Assembly: GCA_020632755.1 (NCBI GenBank)
Contig: JACKEY010000005.1
Span: forward strand, 821,881-885,880
Reading direction: 5' to 3'
DNA length: 64,000 bases
Source: Alphaproteobacteria bacterium
GTDB lineage: Bacteria > Myxococcota_A > UBA796 > UBA2385
Shown here: positions 32,312 through 41,118 of the stretch, one piece after another
Position numbering within the stretch: position 1 is the first letter of the stretch
Layout: each line of letters begins with the position of its first letter
Position numbers and translations under genes: made by a program
The notes under the pieces: generated by a model
Told to the model about the DNA's origin: nothing
The model's input: the letters and a program-made list of their open reading frames with translations, nothing else
The model's database searches: none

Positions 32312-34346
32312 CGCCTTCGCCTCCTGTGGCTTCCTCGAGCACGACCAGCGCGACGCCGGCCTCGACGGCGCCGCCCTGCGCGACCAGCACCTCGGTCACC
32401 GTGCCGGCGTGGGGCGCGCGCACGGTCTGCTCCATCTTCATGGCCTCGATGACGACCAGCACCTCGCCCTCGGCCACGACCTGCCCCGGGCGCACCGGGA
32501 CCGAGACCACGGTTCCGGTCATCGGCGCGGTCAGGCTGCCGGGCGCGGGGGCGCTGCCGGGCACGACGAAGTCGGGCACGACCTCGATGAACACGTCGCC
32601 ACGCTCGTGGGCGACCCACCAGCCGGCCTCGGTGCGCACCAGCGAGACCAGCCGGGCGAAGCCCAGGGCGTCCACCCACAGGTCGTCGCCCCGCCAGTGG
32701 AAGTGCACGTCCCAAGGGTCGGCGGGCATCGGCCCGGGCACCGCTTCGTCCCGGGGTGCGAGGTAGACCTGCAGCCGCCCGCGGGAGAGCTCCCGCCACC
32801 GAAAGCGCACGGCCTGGTCCTGGCCGTTCCGCCGCAGCGTGATCTCCGCGTCCCGCCAGGGGTTGTTGCGCCAGCCGGCCGGCACCTCGGGCAGCGCCCG
32901 GGCCGCGCGACGCGCATCGTGCTCGGCCGCAACCACCGCGGCGTACTCGATCACGCCCGCCCCCTGGGCCTCGCCCTTCCACCCGTCCAGGAAGGCCGTC
33001 GACACGTTGCCCTCGACCATGCGCGGGTCGTCGAGCATCTCGATCAGCGCCCCGCGGTTGGTGGTCGTGCCGAGGGCGACCAGGCGCGAGAGGGCGTTGC
33101 GCAGGCGCAGCCGGGCCTGGCGCCGCTCGCCGCCGAAGGCGACGACCTTGGCCAGCATCGGGTCGTAGGCCGTGCCGACCACGCTGCCAGCTTCGACCCC
33201 GGCGTCGACGCGCACGTCGGCGGGGACGCGCCACCGGGAGATGGTTCCGGGTGCGGGCAGCCAGCCGTTGGCCGGGTCTTCCGCGTACAGGCGCGCTTCC
33301 ATCGCGTGGCCGCGCAGAGGCACGTCCTGCTGGCGCAGCGGCAGCCCCCGGAACTCGGCGACATGCAGCTGCAGCTCGACCAGGTCCAGGCCGGTGATCG
33401 CTTCGGTCACCGGGTGCTCGACCTGAAGCCGGGTGTTCATCTCCAGGAAGTGGTGCTGCCCGTCGGGCCCGACCAGGAACTCGACGGTACCGGCGCCCAC
33501 GTAGCCGACCAGCTGGGCGACGCGGACGCCGTCGCGGTGCAGCCCCTCGCGGGTGGCCTGCTCGACCACCGCGGGCGCTTCTTCGATGACCTTCTGGTGG
33601 CGGCGCTGGATGCTGCAGTCCCGCTCCCACAGGTGGATCACGTTGCCGTAGGCGTCGGCCAGGATCTGCACCTCGACGTGGCGGGCGGGCTGGATGAAGG
33701 CCTCGAGCACCAGCCGGTCGTCGCCGAAGGCGCTCTTCGCCAGGCGCCGGGCCTCGGCCACCGCGTCCGCCAGCTCGCCTGGCGCCCGCACGACCCGCAT
33801 GCCCTTGCCGCCCCCGCCCGCCGCGGCCTTGACCAGCAGCGGAAAGCCGATGCGCGCGGCGTGCGCCGTCAGGGTGTCGAGGTCCTGGGCGTCACCGTCG
33901 TAGCCGGGCGCCACGGGCACCCCGACGGCCGACACCCGCTGGCGGGCCGCGGCCTTGTCGCCCATGGCGGCGATGGCATCGGGCGGCGGGCCGACCCAGA
34001 CCAGCCCGGCCTCGCCGCACATGCGGGCGAAGCCGGCGTTCTCGGCCAGGAAGCCGTAGCCCGGGTGCACGGCCACCACGCCGTCCAGCCCGTCGGCCAT
34101 GGCGACGATCTCGGCGGCGTCCAGGTAGTCGGGGATCTCGAGCGCCAGGTCGCCGGCCCGGCAGTGGACGGCCCCGCGGTCCGCCGGCGTGAACAGCATC
34201 ACGACCCGATGCCCGCGGGCGCGGGCGGAGCGCGCGATGCGCACGGCGATCTCGCCGCGGTTGGCGACCACCACGGTGTCGATGGGCTGGTAGCGGCCGA
34301 GCGCCTCGGGGAGGGGGGCGTCGGGGAGGGAGTCGTGGTCGGCCAT
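32298..34346 (-). CDS. Acyl-CoA carboxylase alpha subunit (biotin carboxylase + biotin carrier)
   Basis: 682 residues. The ATG at 34346 shares its A with the upstream stop (TGATG). Biotin carboxylase part (about 22-470): VVVANRGEIAVRIARSARARG, KAAAGGGGKGM (ATP grasp), ERDCSIQRRHQKVIEEAP, FLEMNTRLQVEHPVTE. A middle domain with WRVP... precedes the C-terminal carrier with the biotinyl-lysine motif EAMKMEQ (near residue 634). Fits methylcrotonyl-, geranyl- or propionyl-CoA carboxylase alpha chains. With the beta subunit directly upstream it carboxylates an acyl-CoA in leucine/odd-chain catabolism; exact substrate is not decided by sequence. Confidence 0.93.
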   Translation of the reverse strand: MADHDSLPDAPLPEALGRYQPIDTVVVANRGEIAVRIARSARARGHRVVMLFTPADRGAVHCRAGDLALEIPDYLDAAEIVAMADGLDGVVAVHPGYGFLAENAGFARMCGEAGLVWVGPPPDAIAAMGDKAAARQRVSAVGVPVAPGYDGDAQDLDTLTAHAARIGFPLLVKAAAGGGGKGMRVVRAPGELADAVAEARRLAKSAFGDDRLVLEAFIQPARHVEVQILADAYGNVIHLWERDCSIQRRHQKVIEEAPAVVEQATREGLHRDGVRVAQLVGYVGAGTVEFLVGPDGQHHFLEMNTRLQVEHPVTEAITGLDLVELQLHVAEFRGLPLRQQDVPLRGHAMEARLYAEDPANGWLPAPGTISRWRVPADVRVDAGVEAGSVVGTAYDPMLAKVVAFGGERRQARLRLRNALSRLVALGTTTNRGALIEMLDDPRMVEGNVSTAFLDGWKGEAQGAGVIEYAAVVAAEHDARRAARALPEVPAGWRNNPWRDAEITLRRNGQDQAVRFRWRELSRGRLQVYLAPRDEAVPGPMPADPWDVHFHWRGDDLWVDALGFARLVSLVRTEAGWWVAHERGDVFIEVVPDFVVPGSAPAPGSLTAPMTGTVVSVPVRPGQVVAEGEVLVVIEAMKMEQTVRAPHAGTVTEVLVAQGGAVEAGVALVVLEEATGGEGDAQD

Positions 34347-35941
34347 CAGTGTCGGAACACTCCCCAGGACGTGGTGCCCTGCACCGGGGCGCTGCATGCG
34401 GCGCTCAGGCTGAGGCCGACCACGATGCGGGTGTCGGCCGGGTCGATGATCCCGTCGTCCCACAGCCGCGCACTGGCGAAGGTGGCCGTGCTCTCGCGAT
34501 CGACCTTGCCCTGCAGCATCTGCTTCATCATCCCGAGCTCGTCTTCGTTCACGGTCTGGCCGCGCCCGGCGGCGGCCTGGCGCTTGACCAGGTCGAGGAC
34601 GCCGGCCAGCTGCTCGCCGCCCATGACGGCGATGCGGTGGTTGGGCCAGGTGAACAAGAAGCGGGGCGCGTAGGCCCGGCCCATCATGGCGTAGTTGCCA
34701 GCGCCGTAGCTGGCGCCCGTCATGATGGTGATCGCCGGCACCGTGCTGTTGCTGACCGCGTTGATGAGCTTGGCGCCGTTGCGGATGATGCCGCCCTGCT
34801 CGACCGCCTTGCCGACCATGAACCCGGTCGTGTTGTGCAGGAAGAGCAGCGGGATGTTGCGCTGGTTGCACAGGGCGATGAACTGCGCGCCCTTGTTGGC
34901 GGACTCGCTGAACAGCACGCCGTCGTTGGCCAGCACCCCGACCGGGAAGCCCATCACCGACGCGAAGCCGGTGACCAGGGTCTTGCCGTAGCGGGGCTTG
35001 AAGTCGACGAAGTCGCTGTCGTCGACGATGCGGGCGATGACCTCGCGCGCCGGGAAGGGCACGCGCACGTCGGCGCTGGCGATGCCCCGGAGCTCGGCGG
35101 GGTCGAACCGCGGCGGGCGCGAGGGGCCGGCCGTCGGACCCTGCTTGTCCCACCGCAGGGCCGCCACCAGCTCGCGGCCGATGCGCAGGGCGTCCTGCTC
35201 GTCTTCGGCCAGGAAGTCCGCCAGCCCGCTGGTGCCGGCGTGCATCTCGGCCCCGCCCAGGGTCTCGTCGTCGACGTCTTCGCCGATGGCCATCTTCACG
35301 AGGGGCGGCCCGGCCAGGTAGGCCTGGGCCTGTTCCTTGACCATGACGACGTAGTCGGACATGCCGGGGATGTAGGCGCCGCCGGCCGTCGAGCTGCCGA
35401 ACACCAGGCAGATGGTCGGCACCGCCGCGGCGCTGCGGCGCGTCAGGTCACGGAAGCCCTGACCGCCCGGCACGAAGATGTCGGCCTGGTTCATCAGGTC
35501 GGCGCCGGCACTCTCGATGAGCGACACGCTGGGCAGCCGGTTCTCGAGGGCGATCTCGGCCAGCCGGTTGCTCTTCTTCACGGCCCAGGCGTTCATCGCG
35601 CCGCCCTGCAGGGTCGACTCGTTCGCCGTGATGAGCACCTCGGTGCCAGCGACCAGCCCGACGCCGCCGATCAAGCCGGCCCCGGGCTTGCCGCCCTCGA
35701 TGCCCGCCCCCGCCAGCGGGCAGAGCTCCAGGAACCAGCCGTCCTTGTCCAGCAGCCGCTCGACCCGCTCGCGAGGCAACAGCTTGCCGCGCGCCAGGTG
35801 CCGGCCGACGTACTTGTCGCCCCCGCCCTGGCGGGCCTTGTCCAGCAGCGACGCGAGCCCGTCCAGGGCCGCCTGCATGGCCGCCGCGTTGTCCCGGAAG
35901 GTGGGGCTCTGCGGGTCGACGGCGGTGCGGAGGACCGCCAT
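34346..35941 (-). CDS. Acyl-CoA carboxylase beta subunit (carboxyltransferase, MccB-like)
   Basis: 531 residues. Crotonase-fold carboxyltransferase: ERVERLLDKDGWFLEL, GSSTAGGAYIPGMSDYVVMV, HNTTGFMVGK, QGGIIRNGAKLINAVSNSTV, TGASYGAGNYAMMGRAY and FTWPNHRIAVMGGEQLAGVL. This set is closest to methylcrotonyl-CoA/geranyl-CoA carboxylase beta chains (the 'IIRNGAKL' and 'YAMMGRAY' blocks), less like propionyl-CoA carboxylase. Its start and end both share one base with neighbouring stop and start codons, so CBS, beta and alpha are translated as a unit. Confidence 0.92.
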   Translation of the reverse strand: MAVLRTAVDPQSPTFRDNAAAMQAALDGLASLLDKARQGGGDKYVGRHLARGKLLPRERVERLLDKDGWFLELCPLAGAGIEGGKPGAGLIGGVGLVAGTEVLITANESTLQGGAMNAWAVKKSNRLAEIALENRLPSVSLIESAGADLMNQADIFVPGGQGFRDLTRRSAAAVPTICLVFGSSTAGGAYIPGMSDYVVMVKEQAQAYLAGPPLVKMAIGEDVDDETLGGAEMHAGTSGLADFLAEDEQDALRIGRELVAALRWDKQGPTAGPSRPPRFDPAELRGIASADVRVPFPAREVIARIVDDSDFVDFKPRYGKTLVTGFASVMGFPVGVLANDGVLFSESANKGAQFIALCNQRNIPLLFLHNTTGFMVGKAVEQGGIIRNGAKLINAVSNSTVPAITIMTGASYGAGNYAMMGRAYAPRFLFTWPNHRIAVMGGEQLAGVLDLVKRQAAAGRGQTVNEDELGMMKQMLQGKVDRESTATFASARLWDDGIIDPADTRIVVGLSLSAACSAPVQGTTSWGVFRH

Positions 35942-36402
35942 CAGCCCTCCTGCTGCTTCCAGAGGTGCATCAGGGCCTCGCGCAGGACCTGCTTCTTGTC
36001 GATGACCCCCGCGAGGCGGCCGTCCTTGAGCACCGGCACCACCGTGATGTGCTTCTCGACCATCAGGCTGGCCACGTCGGCCAGCGTGGCGTCGTAGGCC
36101 ACGCCCACGGCTTCGGGGGTCATGATGTCGGACACCGTCGTGCCCGTGGCCTTGTCCAGGTCCGCCTGGAGCTTGCGCTCGATGGGCAGCACCCGGTTGA
36201 GCAGGTTCACGTAGTGGGGCACCTCGACGTGCTTCTCCTGGAAGATCACGTCCATGGCGGTGACCACGCCGACCAGCTTGCCGTCGTCCACCACGCAGAC
36301 GCCGTCGAGATCGTGCTCGTAGAGCAGCCGGGCCGCGCGGGCCACCGTGTCGTGGCTGGACACGGTCTCGAACTGGTCGTCCATCAACTCGCTGGCGTAC
36401 AC
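35941..36402 (-). CDS. Two-CBS-domain protein coupled to an acyl-CoA carboxylase
   Basis: 153 residues. GTG at 36402 is preferred because a GGGAGG lies about 7 nt upstream; GTG at 36408 would add two residues. Two CBS motifs: residues 5-65 (ASELMDDQFETVSSHDTV..., LDGVCVVDDGKLVGVVTAMD) and about 92-150 (VSDIMTPEAVGVAYDATL..., ITVVPVLKDGRLAGVIDKKQ). A CBS pair binds adenosine nucleotides or SAM and regulates a partner. Position and TGATG coupling suggest it senses energy charge for the carboxylase. I know of no described case, so that is inference. Confidence 0.85.
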   Translation of the reverse strand: MYASELMDDQFETVSSHDTVARAARLLYEHDLDGVCVVDDGKLVGVVTAMDVIFQEKHVEVPHYVNLLNRVLPIERKLQADLDKATGTTVSDIMTPEAVGVAYDATLADVASLMVEKHITVVPVLKDGRLAGVIDKKQVLREALMHLWKQQEG

Positions 36403-36437
36403 GGCCACCTCCCGGAGTGCGCCGGCATCATATCCCG

Positions 36438-37724
36438 TCAGCGCCAGTCCATGGCCGGCACCGCCGCATCCTCGGCGAACACCCCGGCGCGCAGCTCGGC
36501 CGCGTGGTCGGCGATGTAGGTCCACGAGAACACCACGACGCCGTCGGCGCCCTCGGACCGCGCGGCCTCGATGCAGCGCACGGTCTCCTCGAAGCCGATG
36601 TCGTAGGTGCCGATGCCCATGTAGACGTGCCGGCCGCTGCGGTGCAACACGTGATCGCGGGTCAGGACCCGGAAGTCCAGCCGCTCGCCTTCGACGTCGG
36701 TGACCGGCCAGTAGGCCATCGGGATGTTGGCGTCCAGCAGGCCCTCCGACAGGAAGGCCCGGCTGTCCTGGTAGTAGTCCCCGTCGCCCTCGGACACGCC
36801 GCCCCAGCCCCACTCGTCGGTGTGCACCCCCCAGACGGCCGCGGTCACGGGCACGTCCACGGACGCCGACACGCGCCGCACGATGTCCTTGATCATCTCG
36901 CGCTGCCAGTCGCCCCACGACAGGCCCGGGAGCTCGCCGGTGCTCGCCGTGTCCTGGACGAAGCGGGCTTCACTGACGGCGTCGTGGCTGTACTGGCTGC
37001 CTGGGTAGCGGATGTAGTCCAGGTGGATGCCGTCGACGTCGTAGCGGCTGGCGATGTCGGCGGCGACGGCGGCATGCCGGGCCCGTACGTCGGGGATGCC
37101 GGGGCTGGCGTAGACGTAGCTGTCGTTGAGCGCCATCGGAGTGCCCGAGCCGTCGGCCACCACCCAGTCGCCGTGGCTGGACCAGGCGTGGGCGATGCCC
37201 GCGCTGTCCGGCGGCGACGTGCCCCGCCAGAAGGGCGCCACGTTGATGTAGGCGTGCAGCTGCAGACCGTTGTCGTGGGCGGCCTGGACCGCCGCGGCCA
37301 GCGGATCCCAGCCCGGGTCCTGGCCGAGGGTGCCCGACAGGCTGCTCGCCCACGGTTCGAGGCTGCTGTCGTAGTAGGCGTCGAAGTTGCCCCGCACCTG
37401 GAAGAAGACCGCGTTGAACCCCGCGTCGGCGATGTCCCCCATCGTGGCCGAGAGTGCGTCCGGCGTCGCCGAGCTGGATGCCCACTCGAACCGCGTCAGC
37501 CAGACGCCGCGCAGCTCCTGCGGGCCGTCCCCTCCCCCGTCGCTGTCTCCGCCGTCGGTACCGGTCCCATCGGTGCTGCCGCCGTCGGAGCCGCCGTCGT
37601 CGGAGCCGCCGTCCGCACCACCGTCGTCGGAGCCGCCGCCGTCGCCTCCGGGCGGCGCATTGCGGGTGCCGTCGGAGGGAGAGGAGGAGGTGCAGGCGAG
37701 GAGGAGCAGGAGGGAGGCGAGCAT
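36438..37724 (-). CDS. Glycosyl-hydrolase-like (GHL10/DUF187) lipoprotein
   Basis: 428 residues. Very short signal peptide with lipobox LLLAC, then a Gly/Asp/Ser linker (residues 15-68). The catalytic domain (about 70-428) is of the GHL10 type, TIM-barrel hydrolases related to YngK: LRGVWLTRFEW, AGFNAVFFQVRGNFDAYY, GLQLHAYINVAPF, VDGIHLDYIRYPG (a GHL10 hallmark with likely catalytic Asp) and IPMAYWPV, GVVVFSW. Such enzymes are thought to act on peptidoglycan or other polysaccharides. A TAGACC lies 6 nt before the ATG; its TAG is also the stop codon of the upstream gene. Confidence 0.87.
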   Translation of the reverse strand: MLASLLLLLACTSSSPSDGTRNAPPGGDGGGSDDGGADGGSDDGGSDGGSTDGTGTDGGDSDGGGDGPQELRGVWLTRFEWASSSATPDALSATMGDIADAGFNAVFFQVRGNFDAYYDSSLEPWASSLSGTLGQDPGWDPLAAAVQAAHDNGLQLHAYINVAPFWRGTSPPDSAGIAHAWSSHGDWVVADGSGTPMALNDSYVYASPGIPDVRARHAAVAADIASRYDVDGIHLDYIRYPGSQYSHDAVSEARFVQDTASTGELPGLSWGDWQREMIKDIVRRVSASVDVPVTAAVWGVHTDEWGWGGVSEGDGDYYQDSRAFLSEGLLDANIPMAYWPVTDVEGERLDFRVLTRDHVLHRSGRHVYMGIGTYDIGFEETVRCIEAARSEGADGVVVFSWTYIADHAAELRAGVFAEDAAVPAMDWR

Positions 37725-37730
37725 GGTGCA

Positions 37731-37736
37731 GGTCTA
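37731..37736 (-). promoter_or_regulatory. -10-like TAGACC, 6 nt before the GHL10 start
   Basis: TAGACC-N6-ATG on the minus strand. The last base is C rather than the usual conserved T. Its first three bases are the stop codon of the preceding gene, so the element lies fully at the gene junction. Confidence 0.35.
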
Positions 37737-39761
37737 CCGCGTCTGCTCGCTGCCCGGGGCCCACCACTGCACCAGCCCGGCGGACACGTAGCGGGCCTGC
37801 AGATCGAAGAACCACGCCTGCAGCACCTCGGCCCGGCAGCCCGCTTCGGCATCCACCGCGTGCCAGACCCGAGCATCCCGGATGCAGCCCTCGGTGTAGT
37901 CGTCGAGCCCCAGGGCCGGCAGGTGGAAGCCGATGTGGTCGGGCCCAGCTTCGGAGCGCAGGGCCACGGCCCGCCACAGCAGCAGCTCGGCCACGCCCAG
38001 GTCCTGTTCGTCGATCACCTGTCCGCCGCCCAGCCCGGCCTGCTTGCACTCGTAGATGAAGGCGTTCGCACAGCCGCCCAGGGTGTAGAAGGACGTCGGC
38101 ACGCCGGGCCGGATGACCAGCCCGCTGTCGCCGTCGGCCAGGGGGTCCTCGGTGCTGGCCGGACGCCACGCGGTCCGCGGCGTGCGCAGGTCGTCGGGCA
38201 CGGCTTCCTTGCTGCGGGGGTCCCAGCTGCCGATCTCGGGCAGCACGCCCAGCCCGATGCCCAGCACGTCCTCGGCCAGCCCGAGCGTGCCGACCCGGCG
38301 GACCCAGTCTCCGCCCCACTGGATCTGTCGCTCCGGTCCGCCGTACCAGCGCACTGGGATGCCCTGCAGCAGCAGCGGCGAGACCTGGGCCGTCGCGTAG
38401 GCCTGCCAGTCCTCGAGCGCCTCGAGGGTACCGCTCTCGGGCTCACCATAGAAGAACAGCCCCGGCGAGATGCGCTCGCCCTGCCACACCTTGGCCAGCT
38501 GCGGGTTGCGGCCGCAGGCGATGGCCTGCTCGGCGACCTCGGGGATGATGCCGAGCGCGACCTCGGCCGGCAGGTCCTGCAGCAGCTGGCGGTTGGCCTC
38601 GGCCCGCTCGAACCGCGCGCGCAGGCTGTCCTCGCCTTCTTCGCAGACGGGCTCGCTGTCCGTCGGCTTCGGGTTCTCCAGGTAGGTCGTGAGCGTGAAG
38701 GACACAGGCGCCCGGCCGTCATCCTGCAGCGCCTCGGGCACGCGCACGGACACCGTGCCGTCGTCGAGCAGGACGGCGAGCTCGCCGCTCTCCTGGACCA
38801 CCAGGTCCACGATGCCCGGTAGCGCCGTGCGGTGCGCCTCCTCCCCCTCCTCCAGGAACAGCAGGCCCTCCTCCGTCGCGACGACCAGCACTCCGCCGCC
38901 AGCGCCGACCGGACCGATCAGGCCCTCCACCTCCACCTGGTCCACCACGCTCGGCACGTCGTCGATGCGCACCAGCAGCCCACGCTCCGGCAGGGTCACC
39001 CAGGCGCCGCCCTCGCCGTCGGCCGCCATGCGCCCGCCGGCCCCGTCCAGGGCGATGTCCCCGTCGCCGTAGCGACCGAGCGACTCCGTGGTGAGCACAT
39101 AGGGGTTGCCGAAGCTCCAGACGATGTCCTGCACGGGTGCGGCGGTCTCGGCCTCGGCCAGCACCTCGCCCGAAGGGTGCAGCCAGCGCAGGCGGGTCCC
39201 CTGGGCCAGCACGCCGCCGCCGCCCGAAGACGCCAGCAACCCGCCCTCCGCTCCGACCCCGTCCAGCGTCGCGAGTGGCACGGGGACCAGGTGGTCGAAG
39301 GGATTGCCGACCAGCGGATCGGCCTCGGCGCGCCACAGGACCCCGTCGGCCGACAGGCCCAGGAAGGCCCGGTCGCCGGGGTCGGCGGCCAGCGCCACGG
39401 TCGCGGCGTCTCCCCGCAGCACGCCGCGGTGGATCTCCACCTGGTCGACCGTGCAGCTCCCCTGGCGGCTGCCGTCGTCCAGCTCCGGCCACAGGTCGGT
39501 GGGCACGCAGGCCGTGCGCGGACTGTGGCGGTACCGCCCGTCCAGCACCCAGCCGACGCCGGCGGCGGGGTCGAAGGCCGCGGTCAGCGGGGCGGCCGGC
39601 AGCGAGACCAGCCGGGTGGGGGCTTCGGCGTCCGGGAGCGCGGTGCGCAGCAGCTCGCGGTCGACCTGCAGGGGCACCGGCGCCAGGTCCAGCCAGGGAT
39701 CCGGGTCGGGCGTCGGGGCGATCCCGCCATCGGGAGCGCAGGCCAGCAGCAGCAGCAGCAC
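37734..39761 (-). CDS. Large lipoprotein with propeller-like N-domain (unknown)
   Basis: 675 residues from GTG at 39761; TACGCT stands exactly 6 nt upstream. Signal peptide LLLLLAC gives a lipoprotein after only about eight residues. Residues 40-310 have repeated 'G-x-L-x-V/A...DDG' strands (GGVLAQGTRLRWLHPSGEVL, GGVLVVATEEGLLFLEEG, ELAVLLDDGTVSV), suggesting a beta-propeller. Residues about 330-675 form a separate domain with IIPEVAEQAIACGRNPQLAK, VPTSFYTLGGCANAF and HIGFHLPALGLDDY, possibly a divergent polysaccharide-deacetylase-like or hydrolase barrel. Several cysteines may pair. Family not recognised. Confidence 0.6.
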   Translation of the reverse strand: MLLLLLACAPDGGIAPTPDPDPWLDLAPVPLQVDRELLRTALPDAEAPTRLVSLPAAPLTAAFDPAAGVGWVLDGRYRHSPRTACVPTDLWPELDDGSRQGSCTVDQVEIHRGVLRGDAATVALAADPGDRAFLGLSADGVLWRAEADPLVGNPFDHLVPVPLATLDGVGAEGGLLASSGGGGVLAQGTRLRWLHPSGEVLAEAETAAPVQDIVWSFGNPYVLTTESLGRYGDGDIALDGAGGRMAADGEGGAWVTLPERGLLVRIDDVPSVVDQVEVEGLIGPVGAGGGVLVVATEEGLLFLEEGEEAHRTALPGIVDLVVQESGELAVLLDDGTVSVRVPEALQDDGRAPVSFTLTTYLENPKPTDSEPVCEEGEDSLRARFERAEANRQLLQDLPAEVALGIIPEVAEQAIACGRNPQLAKVWQGERISPGLFFYGEPESGTLEALEDWQAYATAQVSPLLLQGIPVRWYGGPERQIQWGGDWVRRVGTLGLAEDVLGIGLGVLPEIGSWDPRSKEAVPDDLRTPRTAWRPASTEDPLADGDSGLVIRPGVPTSFYTLGGCANAFIYECKQAGLGGGQVIDEQDLGVAELLLWRAVALRSEAGPDHIGFHLPALGLDDYTEGCIRDARVWHAVDAEAGCRAEVLQAWFFDLQARYVSAGLVQWWAPGSEQTR

Positions 39762-39767
39762 GGTCGC

Positions 39768-39773
39768 AGCGTA
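39768..39773 (-). promoter_or_regulatory. -10-like TACGCT, 6 nt before the large lipoprotein GTG
   Basis: TACGCT-N6-GTG on the minus strand, with no Shine-Dalgarno site between. Another clear member of the leaderless set. Confidence 0.5.
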
Positions 39774-39813
39774 GCCGCTCGACCGTCGGGCAGCCGCTGG
39801 ACCGGCCGGGCGG

Positions 39814-40914
39814 TCACTGCACCAGCGCGACCTTGCCCTGGGCCTTCACGCCGCCGGCCACCTGGCCGCCACCCGCGATGCCGATCACCTCGTCGGCCAT
39901 CGGGTCGATGCGGACGAAGATGTTCTTGTCCTTGGCGCCGCCCTTGGTGCGCACGTCGTAGACGGTGGCCCAGGCGAAGCCGACGATCTCCTCGTAGCCG
40001 TTGAAGCTGCCGCCCTTGCCCTGGCAGTAGCCGGGCCCGCCGTCGAACACGATGATCGCCCCTTCCAGCGTGTTGCCGTAGGCCGCACTGGAGATGGCGC
40101 TGCTGCCGTTCTGCGCCGGCAGGGGGCCCAGGTTGTCGGTGTTCCAGGTGCTCCCGCCTTCTTCGATGATGTCGATCATCTCGGCCAGGGCACTGCTGAC
40201 CACGCCGTTCTGCAGGCCGGCGTCGTCGCCGACGCGGGCCACGCCGTCGCTGCAGTAGCGCAGCTGATCGCGGGTCCAGCTGGCGTTGGGCGTCGCACCG
40301 ACCCGACCCCAGCCGACGTTGTCGATGCCGGCGGGGTTCAGGGTGAGCGTCACCTGGGACAGGTCATCGTGGATGTCGAAGAAGCACTGGGGGATGGCCA
40401 GCGGCAGGTAGCAGGCCACCGCGCCGGCGTCCCCGCCCTGGATGTTGACGCCGGTGGAGTGGCCCTTGGCGCCGACGACGGGCTGGTTGAAGGCCACCGC
40501 CGCGAAGCTGGACAGCACGTCCTCGCGGCTGGTCACGATGCGCAGCGCCTCGATGTCAGCCGGGTCGTTGGTCTGCACGAAGCGGCCCTGGTCCTCGTCC
40601 CACCAGCCGGTCTGGATCTGGTCGGGGCGCAGGTCCACCGACTCGCCGCCGGCGGTGTTGCGGGCAGCGGCACGGATGGCCGTCGCCTTGGCGGCCTGCA
40701 CGCCCTCCCAGGTACCGTCCAGCTCGGCGATGCCGGCGTGCACAGCGATGTCGGCCGCAGCCTGCAGCTCGGTGCGCACGACCTTCTGGTAGGACAGGTC
40801 GACGGCGACCGCGCCGACGCCCAGCAGCATCGGCAGGCTCAGCAGCAGCAGGATCGCGTAGGAACCCTCGCGGTCGCGGGTGGGGGTCAGGGAGCGCAGG
40901 GGGCGGCGGGCCAT
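39814..40914 (-). CDS. TadG-like pilus/pseudopilin protein (paralogue of the gene at 41119)
   Basis: 366 residues. The N-terminus is TadE/G-like: a charged start, then EGSYAILLLLSLPMLLGVGA and VDLSYQKVVRTELQAAADIA, the usual Flp-assembly anchor helix with alanine-rich continuation. The C-terminal 280 residues are extracytoplasmic and include NPAGIDNVGWGRVG, NTLEGAIIVFDGG and FNGYEEIVGFAW, all also present in the gene at 41119. TadG-like proteins are minor pilins or adhesins of Tad secretion systems. No Tad ATPase or secretin is in the window, so the machinery must be elsewhere. Confidence 0.82.
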   Translation of the reverse strand: MARRPLRSLTPTRDREGSYAILLLLSLPMLLGVGAVAVDLSYQKVVRTELQAAADIAVHAGIAELDGTWEGVQAAKATAIRAAARNTAGGESVDLRPDQIQTGWWDEDQGRFVQTNDPADIEALRIVTSREDVLSSFAAVAFNQPVVGAKGHSTGVNIQGGDAGAVACYLPLAIPQCFFDIHDDLSQVTLTLNPAGIDNVGWGRVGATPNASWTRDQLRYCSDGVARVGDDAGLQNGVVSSALAEMIDIIEEGGSTWNTDNLGPLPAQNGSSAISSAAYGNTLEGAIIVFDGGPGYCQGKGGSFNGYEEIVGFAWATVYDVRTKGGAKDKNIFVRIDPMADEVIGIAGGGQVAGGVKAQGKVALVQ

Positions 40915-41118
40915 CGGAGCCTCCGATGTGTCGCGGGATGGGGCGACACCGGTTTCGTTGCAGTGTCATTGCACCACCTCGATACGGGTCTCGGGGTCAC
41001 CGGTCGTCACGGTCCGCGACGGACTGTCTCGCGCGAGGCCGAGACGCGGAAACCCCCGATGACCACTGGATCATCGGGGGCCCGCTCTCTCTCCGCGCCC
41101 CGTGGGGGCGTCCAGATC
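40915..41118. promoter_or_regulatory. Intergenic region between two TadG-like genes
   Basis: 204 bp. Next to the downstream start it carries GACACCGGT (40945-40953), and GTCACCGGTCGTCAC at 40996-41010; the perfect palindrome GACACCGGTGTC appears upstream of the tadE operon at 42755. The hairpin at 41053-41080 ends the upstream unit. So the second TadG-like gene probably has its own, similarly controlled promoter here. Confidence 0.45.
41053..41080 (-). terminator. Hairpin terminator after the first TadG-like gene
   Basis: A perfect 10-bp inverted repeat CCCCCGATGA / TCATCGGGGG with an 8-nt loop. On the minus strand it is followed by TTTCC, a short T run. It lies 38 bp after the stop of the gene at 41119. 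Confidence 0.7.

Noticed and set aside
40945..40975. Sigma-54 promoter in the TadG intergenic region (GG...GC with TTGCA)
   Set aside because: The GG and GC dinucleotides are not 10 bp apart on either strand, so the -24/-12 rule fails.
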